This document shows, in pieces, positions 35,955 to 47,867 of a stretch of 64,000 nucleotides of DNA. The number at the start of each line of letters is the position of its first letter. Position 1 is the stretch's first letter. Below the pieces are notes generated by a model. It did no database searches and was not told the DNA's origin. It saw only the letters and a program-made list of their open reading frames with translations. The DNA is from Larix kaempferi (Eukaryota > Streptophyta > Pinopsida > Pinales > Pinaceae): positions 8,552,001-8,616,000 of the forward strand of contig BSBM01001719.1 of NCBI GenBank assembly GCA_027924585.1. Direction: 5' to 3'. Position numbers and translations under genes: made by a program.

Positions 35955-38282
35955 TATATCACAATCATGCATGCACACAATGCATCTCATTAGGTGTAAC
36001 TACACACATGCATGCACATTCACAACACTTACTCAAACTTTTCATGTGCATTCACTCAATGCATAACTACAAGATTTGCAAAATCTTTTAATGTGCATTT
36101 ACTCAATGCACCCAATGCATTACAGCATTGATCTAAGACATCTTAGTGCCTACATAGGTTTCTTATTATGGTAAGTTGGACATTCTAGCTAATGCTTCAA
36201 CACCATACCCATCCATCTCCCAAATTCACTTGGTTAACTTATATGGATGCCTTCCTTCTCCACCCAAACAAAACATCATGGGTTTCATCACTCCTTGGTT
36301 GTTGGGAAAGAGGTTTCATCCAAATTAACACCAATAGGGAGTTCATGGTATACTTGTTGAGCACCATAGCATTATTATTCCAACCACATTATGGCATTAT
36401 CCATGACTATCCCATATAGCATGCGTTACCATAATCAGGACCACCGATCCTCACTTGCTTTGGTTATTAAACTCATGACCAACATACACATGGCATGATA
36501 TATTTTTATATGATTGCAATCTAAATTTCTAAACAGTCACATGGTATGAGGCCTCTTGCCTTCACCACTCCATACTCCACCATACTATGGTAGTATGGCA
36601 TTCACATGAATGCATTCAACCTTATAGGCATACCATTTTATGATTACTAAATATGGTTGCAATCATCATAATTAAACCATTACCTGCATGGCTCCCATTT
36701 ACACCTTTGATGTTACTTGATCAGTTGGTCTCTTACAGAGGATTACAAAATTCTTCCACCAACCTCTTGATCATGGAATTGTTTCCCTAACATTTTCTTC
36801 ATAAGGTTGTTGGTCACATGCAACAACATCATCAACATATTTAGCTAGGCTTATGTTGTCTTTGGTCCTACAACCAATACCAACACCAATAGTGATTATC
36901 AACCACAATATTTACCATTAGTGGTTCATTGCATATGTAAAATCTCACTACTTTTACCAATATGTAATATCATATGCATGCACAAACATCTTCTCATGCA
37001 CTGTGCAATGTTTATTAATATGCCAACCAGTGCATATTCATGCCATCCATCTATTCTCTTGTAACTTTAGCATTCCTATGCCATAATTTTCTGTACATCA
37101 AGCTCATAAAATATAAATACAACAACAAAACAGGGGTTAAGGAATTCTCCCTTTCCAATCCCTCATCATCGCACGGGATTCCTCTTCCACATCATAGTTG
37201 GTCTGATTTCATGGCCTCTAGAAAACACACAAGGAATCATTAGTTATGACTTTATCACTAAGAAGCAATTCAATACATATACTCATGATACTCATGCATA
37301 ATATTCCTACTTGCTACTTTCTAGGCATGCAATTCTAGAAATTGCCCATATTGACAACAATTTTTCTTTTGTCAAAATAGCCACTGACACTTTTTTGCTC
37401 TAAATATCTATGATATATGAAAACCTCATTCAAATTCTGGTTATGCACCACTGTTCCCTGATGGATAAGCCTTCTAATGCCTATCCACGTGATTCATTCC
37501 GACTTCGGGTGTGGGAATCACATTACTTCAAAAATGACAATTTTTACCCAAAATTCTGCACTTTTTACACAACTGTATTTTATTCTCAAATGTCAACTTC
37601 AGCTACTTGTAGAAGAAAATCTAGGAAGATTCATGAAAACTTTTCTATCGGGCAAAGTTATTTCATATAAAAAGGAACACTCAACAACATTCAGATCCCC
37701 GTTCTGATGCACCAGTAAACTTCTATAAAATTCTAGGTTTGACTACTTTTAACTTTCCTCTTTCCAAAATTTCAAAATTTTGGCAAAAAATGGCTATCTT
37801 TCAAACTGTGCATTTCTAGAAAATCTTTGTCTAGCGGAAATCATTTGTTTTAATGAGAAGATGAAATTTTGAGTTCAGTAAATTTCTTGAATACGACATT
37901 TGGGGTCACTTCCATGTCCTGCAAGCTTTTCAAAATTCAAAAAATGTGGCCGAAATAGTGCTTTTGGCCTTCTCGCACACCCCGACTCCACATCCTTTGT
38001 ATTTTGGATCCAACCTTCCAAAATTAACACTTTCCCTGCTCCATGGTCGCTCAATATTGATTTCAGCTCAATCCGACTTCCTGCCAAGCTTTGGGACACT
38101 GATTTGTAAAAGCCATTAATTCCAATTTTATGCCAAATTGGAGAATAATGGGCTCGGGAACCTCACTAATTCTTTCAAGGCCTTCGTTAATGGCCTCAGA
38201 ATGCCACATAACTGATCCAATTCTGATTCTGCATGCTCCTACTATCCAAAAACCGAGTTTTGGGCTGTTTTTTCTCTTTTTT
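35955..38282 (-). other. Non-coding interior of the LARD-like element (5' half)
   Basis: No gene or domain was recognised on either strand. Only short chance frames. Confidence 0.5.
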
Positions 38283-38745
38283 TTCCCGTAATCCGCAATC
38301 CGCAACTTCCACAATCCGCAATGCGAAAGTTGGAATGCCAATTTTTCAACTCCAGAAAATATCACTTCTGTAATCCGCAATCCGCACTGTGGAACTTGGA
38401 AATGCGGAACGTCAAATTTTCAACTTCGGAAAATGTCACTTCCGCAATCCGCAATCCGTACTGCAGAACTCGGAAATGTGAAATGCCAAAATGCAAATTT
38501 GAAAATTTAACATTTCTGCAATCCGCAATCTGCAATGCGCATTCGGTAATGCGGAAGTTCAAAACGTAATTTCAAAAATTTAACGTTTCCGCAATCCACA
38601 ATGCGGGTTCGGAAATGCGGAAGTCCAAAACGTAATTTCAAAAATTTTATGTTTCCATAATCCGCAATGCGGGTTCGGAAATGCGGAAGTCCAAAACGTA
38701 ATTTCGAAAATTTTACGTTTCCGCAATCCGCAATTGCGGAAACAC
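38283..38745 (-). repeat. Hairpin-forming tandem repeats in the LARD leader
   Basis: The words CCGCAATCCGCA / AATGCGG / AATGCGGAAGT recur about seven times at spacings of 65-84 bases (near 38286, 38370, 38441, 38514, 38587, 38654, 38719). Inverted pairs such as TTCCGCA and TGCGGAA occur inside units, and TTTCCGCAAT...ATTGCGGAAA closes the array. It lies 0.25-0.7 kb inside the primer-binding site. Confidence 0.85.
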
Positions 38746-38995
38746 CTCTACTCCGGCAAACTTTCAGAGCTCATATCTCCCTCGTCCTTTAACCAAATAA
38801 GGCGAGTCTGGTACCATTGAAAAGCTCTTGGAGAGATCTATGCAACTATGTGATCCTATGCCACACCTAAGAAATCTAATCTTATCATTTTTCTACTCAA
38901 AATGTTGCCCAAACTTCTTCAATACCACATTAAAACATTATGATATATGCTTGTAACTCACAGTTTGGCCCAAGCAGCCCCAGTGCTGTAACATG

Positions 38996-39008
38996 GACTC
39001 TGATACCA
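38996..39008 (-). other. Primer-binding site of the LARD-like element
   Basis: Minus strand reads TGGTATCAGAGTC, complementary to initiator-Met tRNA except near its end. Three bases separate it from the LTR at 39012. Confidence 0.85.
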
Positions 39009-39011
39009 CTA

Positions 39012-40374
39012 TATCACGTCCCCTCCTGTCGATCTGATGCAAGGGAGTAAACATGACTAAGATTCTAGGGCTTATTTGGGAAACTCAGCCCCGTTCAATG
39101 CATAATTAAATTATACAACGGAATAATTAAAACGTTTTAACACAAATAAAGTAGAATGCATTAGTATGTTTCTCCATCTTGAAGGGTGAAACCACATGCA
39201 GCTAATTAATCCCCTTCTCATGCTATGTACGGGATTTGTGTTGATTAACTTAAGATGATCATTTCATTCAATTAACAAAATAGTCACCAATTAACACATT
39301 GCAGAATACAAAATGGTCATAATTCAAACCACAGAGAATACTTATCTTTAAGATGAAGCTGTCCAAACAACTAGTTATGTGAGAGCAACGTTCCACCCAA
39401 CCATAGGTCCCTGTCCAGCCTATATTCTTTCAGCTGAGAGACCACCCCCAAGCTAGGATGTGTATCCACTAAGGAGAGACTAAACAGGCTCACTCACAAC
39501 CATGGTTTCACACAAACAGTCATGCTAAGCCAGCACACAGTTGGGTTTATCAATCATTTCCAACCTATGTTCTATCTTCTTCTCTATCATCCACGCTTGG
39601 ATTTTCTCAGTTCTGTCACCAAATAACTTTGTCCCGTAATTGAATTTTCATGCTATAAAATTGGGGTTTTCCTATGGATTTATAGGCATCTAACACTCTC
39701 AAATTCTCCCCAAGATTCAGGTCTATGGATCCTCCATTGGATTTCATTGTCCACACAAATTTCTGTGCATTTATGGCACTTCAAAACTGGGACCCCCCAT
39801 TGGATTTCTCCTTGTTCGTTCTGTGAAATGGCTGGATACTGAATCTTATATGTTCAACAATGCAATGGGAATGAGGAAGAACGAATTCCCATGAGGTAGA
39901 GTGACTTGTGGGTCAAGGAAACAGATCCCATACCTACCATCCGAATTTTTGGGATGCCCATGCTCCATTGAAGCCATGGACTGATTTCTTCAACTACTTC
40001 CTTACAACATAATTAAATGTCAGCAAGGAAAGTCAAATGGGTTCACAAGATGACATTTGGAAGCATATGGTTCAACCCCACAACCCCCTCACCACTCCCT
40101 AGTGGATACACATGGCCCCCTCTTATTAGTTGCTTCCATAGCCATTTTTTGGTATTTTCTTGCATGATGTTTATTTACATCATTTTTACAATGTTCCATG
40201 GCTTAATAGCACATGGATAGCAAAATATCAAATATATGTCCATTTTAAATAAAATCCGAACATACACTAGCGGGGCCTTGGCCTTGAGATCAACACTAGG
40301 AAAACATACATCCCATGTTTATAATATTTACATTAAAACCAATATATACTAAGGGTCAAAATGGGGGTATTACA
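39012..40374 (-). repeat. 5' LTR of the LARD-like element
   Basis: Minus strand starts TGTAATACCCCC and ends GGGGACGTGATA; the terminal A replaces the CA seen in the other copy. Followed outside by the CACAA target duplication. Confidence 0.9.
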
Positions 40375-40592
40375 CACAAGTTATTGATTAGAGCAGATAC
40401 CGCCAAGCCTTTTGGACTTGTCTTCATGACATTGAGCATCTATAAAAAAAATCTCTATCCACTGTTGTGCATAGGTTTCAAAGTTCTATCCTATGGAGTA
40501 ATGCAACTTAGTGCATTCATTGTCAAAATCAAATGTTGGCTCTCTTGCGCAATAGTGCAAATCTCCAAGTTTTAAATCTTTTCATGCTTTGC

Positions 40593-40712
40593 AGCCGCGT
40601 CTAACTACGCGACAATTTGGGCCAATTTAGCAAGAAATTTAGTTTAAATTTAGAAATAATTTGAATTGGCCCAATGGGAGTTGGCCAATTTGTCGCTGAG
40701 TTAGACAATTCA
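40593..40712. mobile_element. 120-base foldback MITE
   Basis: Terminal inverted repeats of about 33 bases share GTCTAACT, GCGACAA and TTGG-CCAA blocks. The 9-base word ATGCTTTGC flanks both sides (40584-40592 and 40713-40721), a length typical of Mutator-like target duplications. It has no coding capacity. Confidence 0.65.
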
Positions 40713-40721
40713 ATGCTTTGC

Positions 40722-43569
40722 GACCAAGTTGGTACTGTAACACATCCTCCACAAAGTTATATATTGTGTGTCAGAAAAGCTACTGTATAATTAGCTAAAA
40801 GGAAAAATTTTAAACCGGTGTGACCATAGCGCATTGTTAGAAATGTTTAAATCAATATGATTGTATTTTTTAATGCAAGCCCTTGGTGCAACCAAAGAAA
40901 AGTTTGGAGTTGTAAAGATATCAACTACTAGGCTTTTGTGCAACCTTTGGAAAGTAACATTGTGAAGTGATAAATCCATAACTAAGGATAATAACTTTAA
41001 GTGCAATGAACCCCAAAACCACATCGCAATATTTGAAATGTTAAACTTTATGACAACTTCATTAACATCGCAACTTTTGCAAAATATTTTTTTTTAATGA
41101 TTGCAAGTTCATTGCAACTTTCGGGAAGTGTAAATTTTTCATCGATCTTGATGAAGGCATCAATTCATTATCACATAGGTTGCATAGTTTAATATTTTGA
41201 AGGGCCACTTTGGTGTGATAATTTTCACTCCACACCAAAGCATCATAAAACTCAATTACCATACGGGCTCAAACATTACAATTTGTTTGCCATATTCGTG
41301 CCACACCTCAATTTTGAAGAGAGTAAAAGGGGTTCCCCCTCAAGAAGTTTGAAAAAGAGAAAGAGCCTACCAAATACATATATAGAGTGTGTACCATTGA
41401 TCATTTTGCATCTGCATTGATTTATTAGAAGTGTTTGTAAACCTTAACGGTTAGGAATAATTGCTATTATCGTGTAAGGAAGCTAAGGATAAAGCTCAAC
41501 ATTTTACAAGCCCATCAACACTTACTCGAGTTGGTTCCATGATTTCCTATCTTCCTTTCGTTCATATTCTCATGGACCAATAATTGTGGACGTATAATTA
41601 TATTTAAAATAAATGGGATTGGTGTAAGTTGGTGTTTCCTCATTGTACACATGAGGTTTTGTGGTCTTGTTACCATAGGGTTTCCACTTGTGAATGTATG
41701 CACCTTGAAACTGAAATCTGTGTTCAAAGAAATATTGCTAGTGGGATATTCTTATCGCGTGTCTAATAACGACATTTGAACCTCAACCCATTATATATTC
41801 CATTGTTCACATTGTTCACATTATCAATAGGATAACTCAACCATTTTCCCTAGATTTGTTTTATTTATTGGAGATGGCTCGCTAATTGCATAGGGATTTA
41901 CTTCCCTAAAGTTTCTCCATTGACTTAGTGTTGAAGGAGATTATGTGTGACATTTTTTCTCATTACAAGGTAGTTACCATTAGATAGATTATCAATTTCT
42001 TTCCTAAGCCATGCTTATCCATCACTTTAATGATGAAAGAATATGTGCACATGCCTTATTTCATAAGCCCATTTTGATACTTAGCACAAAAATCCCCAAG
42101 CAAGGCTTGATTTTCATAGTTGATACTCAAATAGAGTTCAGTCAAATGGAAAAGAAGCTTGTGGCTCATTCTCTCCAATAAATTTGTTGGCATGTGCTCC
42201 TTTAAATGTATAGATACCAATATTGTAAGTGAACATATGAGAAGAGAGCCATATCAATTGCGTTAGAGCATGCACTACATTTAAGCTAGATACTCCAAAG
42301 ACTTGGAATATTCATTGGAGATTGATCTATTGACCAATAACCTACTCTTTAGAAGCTCATTGTGATTATCGTATCTATTGATTTTCAAAGAAATAACCAT
42401 GGATGTACTTTGGTTATGTGTGCTAAGGAGATTAATGGTTGATGTGGTTGTCTTGATGAAGCTTGGGTTATCAATATGCCTCCCAAATTGCAATCAAAGG
42501 ACAAACGAAAAAATCCACAAGTTGTGTAGGAAGAAGAAACTTCCCTAGATTCACCAATAGTCAAAGAAATGCCCAAATCATTTTATGGAGATACAGAATG
42601 CAAGATGGATTCAATCCAAAAATTGTAGTGGGGAGAAATCTACTAGGTGCTTAAGGATGAGAATTATCTAGATTCATCCTTATAACCAGGAGAATGAGCC
42701 CCTGAACTAATAGCATATTAGCACATCACAATATCTCACTTTCACAAAGTAGCAGCCAAGCCAACTGTTATCTCAATTGCATATGTAATTTCATGGTTGA
42801 TCAATCATGTAGACATTGATAATAGGTTGATCAAATATGAGAATGGTAAGGCCATGGATGACAACTTACAATACATAAATATTACCATGAGATACTAAAA
42901 AGGTGGTGGATTAATGAAAGATGTATAGGTCAAGATACAACGATGTTTATCCACCACCTACCTCAAACTACCTTACATATATCCAATATTGTTGATGAGA
43001 AAATTGTATGGCAAGAAAGATGCTACATAGTTGAAGGGATCTAAATCATGTTGGTTTATCATATTTTGTTGAGACTAGTTTCCCTAATGGAATTCCCATA
43101 CGCTAATTGAATTTTGAATCATTGAACTTCAAATCTTGAACCCTAACTATCATCATTGATGTTCCCCCCTATCGGGTGCAAGGTGAAAAGAATGTGGAAG
43201 GGATTCAAGCTTGACCTTTTGGATTCTTCTTCAATCATTGAATTTTGATGTTGTGGTTTTGGTTGACCACTAACCAATTTCATTGAAAAAATGTTGTGAT
43301 TTTGGTTGACCACTAACCTTTTAATTTCATGTTGTTTCTTCAATCATTTTTGTACTTCTCCCCCTTAAGATACAAAGGGGTACCAATTCAAAGTGGGCCA
43401 CAATCTTGCCCAAAATTATTATCTGTAGTAATTGATTGGAGTTTATTTGTTTTTGTAATTACACCATTTAAATGTGTCTTTACATGTGTTTGAACTAGAG
43501 GGTAAGACTTATGTAACTTCTAGACTTGTTGATCCCATCACCAAGAACTTATTCAAGCATAATGCATTG
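40722..43569. other. No supported gene
   Basis: Short frames only. A 43-base tandem duplication (GTTGTG-TTTTGGTTGACCAC, about 43249 and 43292) is present. Nothing else was recognised. Confidence 0.45.
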
Positions 43570-44575
43570 TTATTTTCTAAACCTTCTCATTATTTTGACA
43601 TTTATCTGAGTGATGATTTTTGTTCCCACAATGAAGACTAGGATGGAGATCAAAACATTCTTTCCCCAAATGGCCAACTCTATGACAATGCTGGAATTAA
43701 TTATGAATTTCCTCAATGTGTTTTTCATCAACTGTTTGATTAACTTCTTCATTAAATTCTGGAGCCTTTAAATTTTCATCAAGAAACATTGCACTCACAA
43801 ACTGAAGTGGATTGGAGAAATCTAGAATATGATTGGTGTTGTATTTTTCATATCCTAAGCCATATCAATTTATATTGGATTATAATTCTTCCTAAGCTCT
43901 AACAATCATCTTGGAAAGATCATTTTTTGCTTCTTGATGTTTTTCACAAATTTTTTCTTATGAAACTTCAAATTCACATTCACTTATGTTGCTATCACTC
44001 TGTGCTTTTTCTTGGGACTCATTTTCAAAAATTATGTTCATCAATTTATTGTTTATGACTGATTCCATCTCATGACCAATTAAGGAATCATCAATAATAG
44101 TAGTTGTGTCACCCAATTGTACTAGGTCACTTGTATCACAAGTAGAATCGACATTTTCCATTAGGTCATTTGTATAACGAGTTGTATCAACTATTTGAAT
44201 TAGGTCACTTGTGTCACAAGTTGCATCAACCATTTCCTTTTCAATTAAATGTAGTTGAGGAAATTCAATCACTTTCTCCTTCATTTCAATTTGGATGTTA
44301 AGAACCTTATTCTCCAATTCTTCTAAGGCATCCTATATTTCTTTAATTTCTTGATTTGTGTTTTCCAACTGCTTTCCTCCTTTACCAACTGTAGATTTTC
44401 AATTGTTGTGCACTTTTATTCGCTTGCCTGCACTTATTTTTTTCACACTCACTTTCTCTTTCGTCAACATTAAAGTGTTGGGTACTACCAATCATGCACA
44501 CCAAAGTGTGATTACAATGATTATAGTTTGATGAAATGACCTCCTTATTCAAATTTCAGGTAGGTCTCTTTTTAA
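43570..44575 (-). pseudogene. Gag remnant with two damaged zinc knuckles
   Basis: On the minus strand an open frame (44317-43958) contains a 13-residue repeat, (T)CDTSDL--VD-T, encoded by three 39-base DNA units starting at 44124, 44163 and 44202. Further downstream (about 43690-43575) a frame reads QHCHRVGHLGKECF and SLHCGNKNHHSDKC, two zinc-knuckle boxes in which the first cysteine of each pair is lost (F and S). This arrangement is known from plant LTR-element Gag. Frameshifts separate the parts. The inverted-LTR element at 44581 is inserted at its 5' side. Confidence 0.5.
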
Positions 44576-44580
44576 CAATA

Positions 44581-44801
44581 TGTAACAAACATAAATAAAG
44601 ATAATAATTAAATAATCAATAGTTAGGTTATTATGAAAAGAGGCATCTCCTCAACATCAAGTGTTCAAGTCATATTTAAGGCCAAGACACCATTGTAATC
44701 TATCATCCTATCATCAATTTATATTCCATTCTTATTTATGGCTTATTTAATCTTCCAAGTATTTTGGTGATTATTGTGTGAGCGAACTATTGTTCGGGTC
44801 A
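44581..44801 (+). repeat. Complete inverted LTR (left arm of palindrome)
   Basis: Starts TGTAACAAACATAAATAAAG and ends TATTGTTCGGGTCA, which matches the inner end of the right-hand LTR (TATTCTTCGCCTCA). 221 bases, the same length as the LTR at 47524. Confidence 0.85.
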
Positions 44802-44803
44802 TT

Positions 44804-45010
44804 TAGTTCGCTCACACAAAGTTTTACCAAAATACTTGATAAACTAAATAAGCCATAATAAATTATATATAAATTGATGATAGGATGATAGATTACAATG
44901 GTGTTTTGGCCTTAAATATGACTTGGACACTTGATGTTGAGGAGACGCCTCTTTTCATAATAACCTAACTATTAATTATTTAATTATTATTTTTATTTAT
45001 GTTCGTTACA
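44804..45010 (-). repeat. 3' LTR, lacking its last bases (right arm of palindrome)
   Basis: Minus strand starts TGTAACGAACA at 45010 and runs to GAGCGAACTA at 44804, where it meets the inverted copy. About 14 terminal bases are missing compared with the other two copies. Confidence 0.85.
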
Positions 45011-45145
45011 TTGCCACTCTCTTAGAAAGGATTTGTCCTCAAAGCTTTATAATGTTGTCGCATCGTTCCTTGCGACATCGTAACTGACGAAACATGTCGA
45101 TACGAACTTCTTAGTGTAGAGCATAACTTCTAATATGTGGATGGA

Positions 45146-46264
45146 TCAATCCATCCCAATTTTTTTTTGTTGTGGACTGTTGGGATTCCATACTGATATG
45201 TTATCAGGAGCTTTGGTCATATTAGTGCCATTATGTTTCGACCGTTCCCACTTTTTAGAATATCGGATTTTATGGTTGGGGCGTCGATAGGGAATTTTTA
45301 CAATGTCATTTTCTTTTACAAGTGTCACCTTTTGAGCATTGATCTGAGCTGGAAGTTGTATTTTCGTTCCTTGAGGTTTTAAGGTTTCATTATGTATCTT
45401 TTCGAACTTGTTTTCTAACTGCATGTTATCATTTTGAAACTTCTTAATCAATTCTACTTGCGATTTTATGTCATCTTCAAACTTCTTAAGTTGTTCCTTG
45501 AGATCTTCGTTATGACTTCCGATGTAGCTATTTTCTTCCTTCTTGTCTAGAAGTTTTCCTTCAATGTCTTATGTGGATTGTTCTGTCTTCCGACTATTCT
45601 TCAACTTCTTAATTTTTGTGACTAGTGTCTTGCTATGATTTCTTAATCTGAAAATTTCTTCGGAATTGTTGGATAGTGTTTTATTACTCTTTGCGATCTC
45701 CAACTTGTGTGTCTTTTTAGAGTCGTCATTTAGTTGTTGAAGACTTGTTATCTGTTGTCAACACTGGTCGACCATTGATTCTTGATCTTCTAATTTTTGT
45801 CGTATCTGCTTCAATTCTCCGTCCTTGTCATTAACGACTGTGTTCAAGCGTATTACTTATGCTTTGTAATTGTTTATTTCTTTATTTATATCTTGATTTT
45901 TTAATCTATGATTGAAATCACTCTCATCTTTTAATTCCTTGATTTGAGCACACAATTTTTCTATATGATTGTTTTGGTCGAACATTTTTTGTTCATTGAA
46001 CTGTTCTTGTATCTTATGTAGTTTAATCGTTACTTCCAATTTTTTATTCTTGTCTCGTAATTCATCATTGTCCCTTCGATAACGTCTTAACTTTGTTTCT
46101 AATTTTTCTATTTGCCGTCGCAAATTTGCTTCCATGGTCTCGACTTCTTCGGTGATAGATAGTCTTCGGCTTTTTCGATAATAGAGGACCTTTGACTTCC
46201 TTGACAAGACTTCCTTTGACTTCTTCGATGATAGATGATGGGTGGCTGTCAATTTCTTTAACAA
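45146..46264 (-). pseudogene. Long coiled-coil ORF with three in-frame stops
   Basis: One frame of 372 codons runs from 46264 to 45146 with stops at 45857, about 45757 and about 45570, and no frameshift. After a basic start it is a nearly continuous heptad-rich helix (for example ETKLRRYRRDNDELRDKNKK, then IEKLCAQIKELKDE, then EQLKKFEDDIKSQVELIKKF). The C-terminal 80 residues are basic and not helical (VKIPYRRPNHKIRYSKKWER). It is the only protein of the small LTR element and could be a structural Gag analogue. No family recognised. Confidence 0.45.
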
Positions 46265-46599
46265 ATGTTCCTTTGACTTTGATTTTTTTCGACAAAAATA
46301 TGATCTTCCCCTCTTTTTTTTCTTCGATTTTGTCTTTCTTTCTTTCCTTTTTTAAAGTAATAATTGTAGTAATTAATACAATTATTAAATTGATATAATA
46401 CTAATTATTATTAAAGAATAATAATAATTGAGATATTATTATGTAATAATAATTATAATAACAATATTTTATGAATTACTTTAGGGTGGATGATCAAACC
46501 CACAAAATAATTTTTTTTTATGATTTATAATAATAATTATCATATATATAACAATAATATTATTATAAAAATTTCGAATTGGTCAATTTAGGGTTTGAA

Positions 46600-47450
46600 C
46601 CCTAGGAGTGGTCGTTAAGGTGGCCATTTGAGAAGGGAACGGGGTAAAATAGGGAGGGAGCTGAGAGGAATGGAGCAACGTGGTGAGCAGGTGCTGGAGA
46701 GCAGGGAGGAGGGACGAGCGGATTGAAGAACGTAGCGAAGGGCGGTGGTGCAGGCGACGGGGGAAGGAGTGGAAAGCAGTGGATGCGGTTGGAGATTGCA
46801 GTTCGTGGTGGAAGGGCGAGCAGAGGGCGCTCAGCAGGGATGGAGGGCGCGCAGGGGGGAGGTTGGATGCGCATGGAGATGGAAGGGGTAGCAGGCGACG
46901 GGAAGGAGGCGCGGGGAGCAGGGAGGCGGAGAAATGGATGGCGCGTACGTGTATGGGGCGAGGGCTGGGCGCTGGACGGCGTGGGTTGAGGAGAGGTCGA
47001 ACGCGGGGAAGGAGGAGACGGAAGGGAGTGTTGGGGAGGAAGGGCCGAGGGCTGGCACGGAGGCGGTCTGGAGGTGTGTGTAGCAGGTGGCGTAAGCACG
47101 TGAGGAGATGGAGCGAGGACCCCGGAGGATGGAGAAAGTGGGCAGTGGAGTGTCGAGAGGCTAGAGATGGGGAGTGTAGGGCGCGGATGGGGAGTGTAGG
47201 GCGCGGATAAGGAGTGAATGGAGGGAGGAGAAGCTGGGCACGTGGGACAGGCAGCGGGTGAGAAGACGGGGTTTGTATGGCGTTGGCGTAGAAGGGTGCA
47301 CAGGGGTGCTGGTGCAAAAGGGCGTGGGGATGACAGAGTGTGAGGAGGTGAAGGTGAGTAGAGGTGAGGAGATAGGAGAAAACACAGGTAGCATGAGGCT
47401 GTAGGTGAGTGGAGTGGTGTGAAGGTCACGGACCTCCAAACTCAGAGAAA
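46600..47450 (-). other. GC-rich, strand-asymmetric leader block
   Basis: The plus strand is strongly G/purine-rich and the minus (element) strand C/T-rich, in sharp contrast to flanking AT-rich DNA. Several overlapping proline/serine-rich frames result (46583-47429), but they reflect composition. A 20-base unit GGGGAGTGTAGGGCGCGGAT is repeated twice near 47168-47207. It lies between the primer-binding site and the coiled-coil ORF. Confidence 0.6.
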
Positions 47451-47509
47451 CCCTGAAAATGAACAAACAAAGTCTGAAAGCTTTTGCCAAAGGCCGGATC
47501 AGCCAACAT

Positions 47510-47521
47510 GGCTTGATACCA
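47510..47521 (-). other. Primer-binding site, Met-tRNA-like
   Basis: Minus strand TGGTATCAAGCC, two bases inside the LTR end at 47524; close to the initiator-Met-type site TGGTATCAGAGCC. Confidence 0.7.
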
Positions 47522-47523
47522 AA

Positions 47524-47744
47524 TGAGGCGAAGAATAGTTAGCTCACACAAAGTTTTACCAAAATATACTTGATAAACTAAATAAGTCCTAATAAATGAA
47601 ATATAAATTGATAATAGGATGAGAGATTACAATGGTGTCTTGGCCTTAAATATGGCTTGGACACTTAATGTTGAGGAGATGCTTCTTTTCACAATAACCT
47701 AACTATTAATTATTTAATTATTATCTTTATTTATGTTTGTTACA
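47524..47744 (-). repeat. 5' LTR of the small LTR element
   Basis: Minus strand starts TGTAACAAACATAAATAAAG and ends TTCTTCGCCTCA. Next to the CAATA duplication outside and the primer site inside. Confidence 0.85.
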
Positions 47745-47867
47745 CAATACAATTCAACAACTTAACCTTGAGACACTTGAACTTAAGCAAATTTTAAATG
47801 GACCATTAAGGATAAAGAATTTTGAATTTTGACAATGATTGATTAAATGTAGAGGAACAAGCACCTA

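Larger units (their letters stand above)
24359..40374 (-). mobile_element. LARD-like LTR element, 16 kb including a nested copia
   Basis: Minus-strand element with long terminal repeats at 24359-25764 and 39012-40374. Target-site duplication CACAA is present on both sides (24354-24358 and 40375-40379). The primer-binding site is next to the right LTR and a polypurine tract next to the left LTR, which fixes the orientation. Without the nested copia (28941-35954 and one 5-bp duplication) the element is about 9 kb. The interior shows only a short zinc-knuckle ORF near its 3' end and no Pol domain, so it is non-autonomous. The LTRs differ by roughly 6-9 percent by eye. Confidence 0.9.
44581..47744 (-). 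mobile_element. Small LTR element with an extra inverted LTR at its 3' end
   Basis: The insertion is flanked by CAATA on both sides (44576-44580 and 47745-47749). It contains three copies of a 221-base LTR: one in plus orientation at the left edge, and two in minus orientation (44804-45010 and 47524-47744). The minus-strand element has a primer-binding site at 47510-47521, a purine-rich tract at 45011-45024 and a coiled-coil ORF between. Both outer ends therefore are the LTR start TGTAACAAACA. A palindrome of about 430 bases lies at the left. Confidence 0.85.

Noticed and set aside
46680-47210. Arg/Gly-rich plus-strand frame of 176 codons
   Set aside because: Same G-rich block read on the other strand; pure composition.
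46583-47429. Proline/serine-rich frames of 244 and 275 codons
   Set aside because: They arise from the C/T-rich strand of a skewed block, overlap in two frames, and show no domain.
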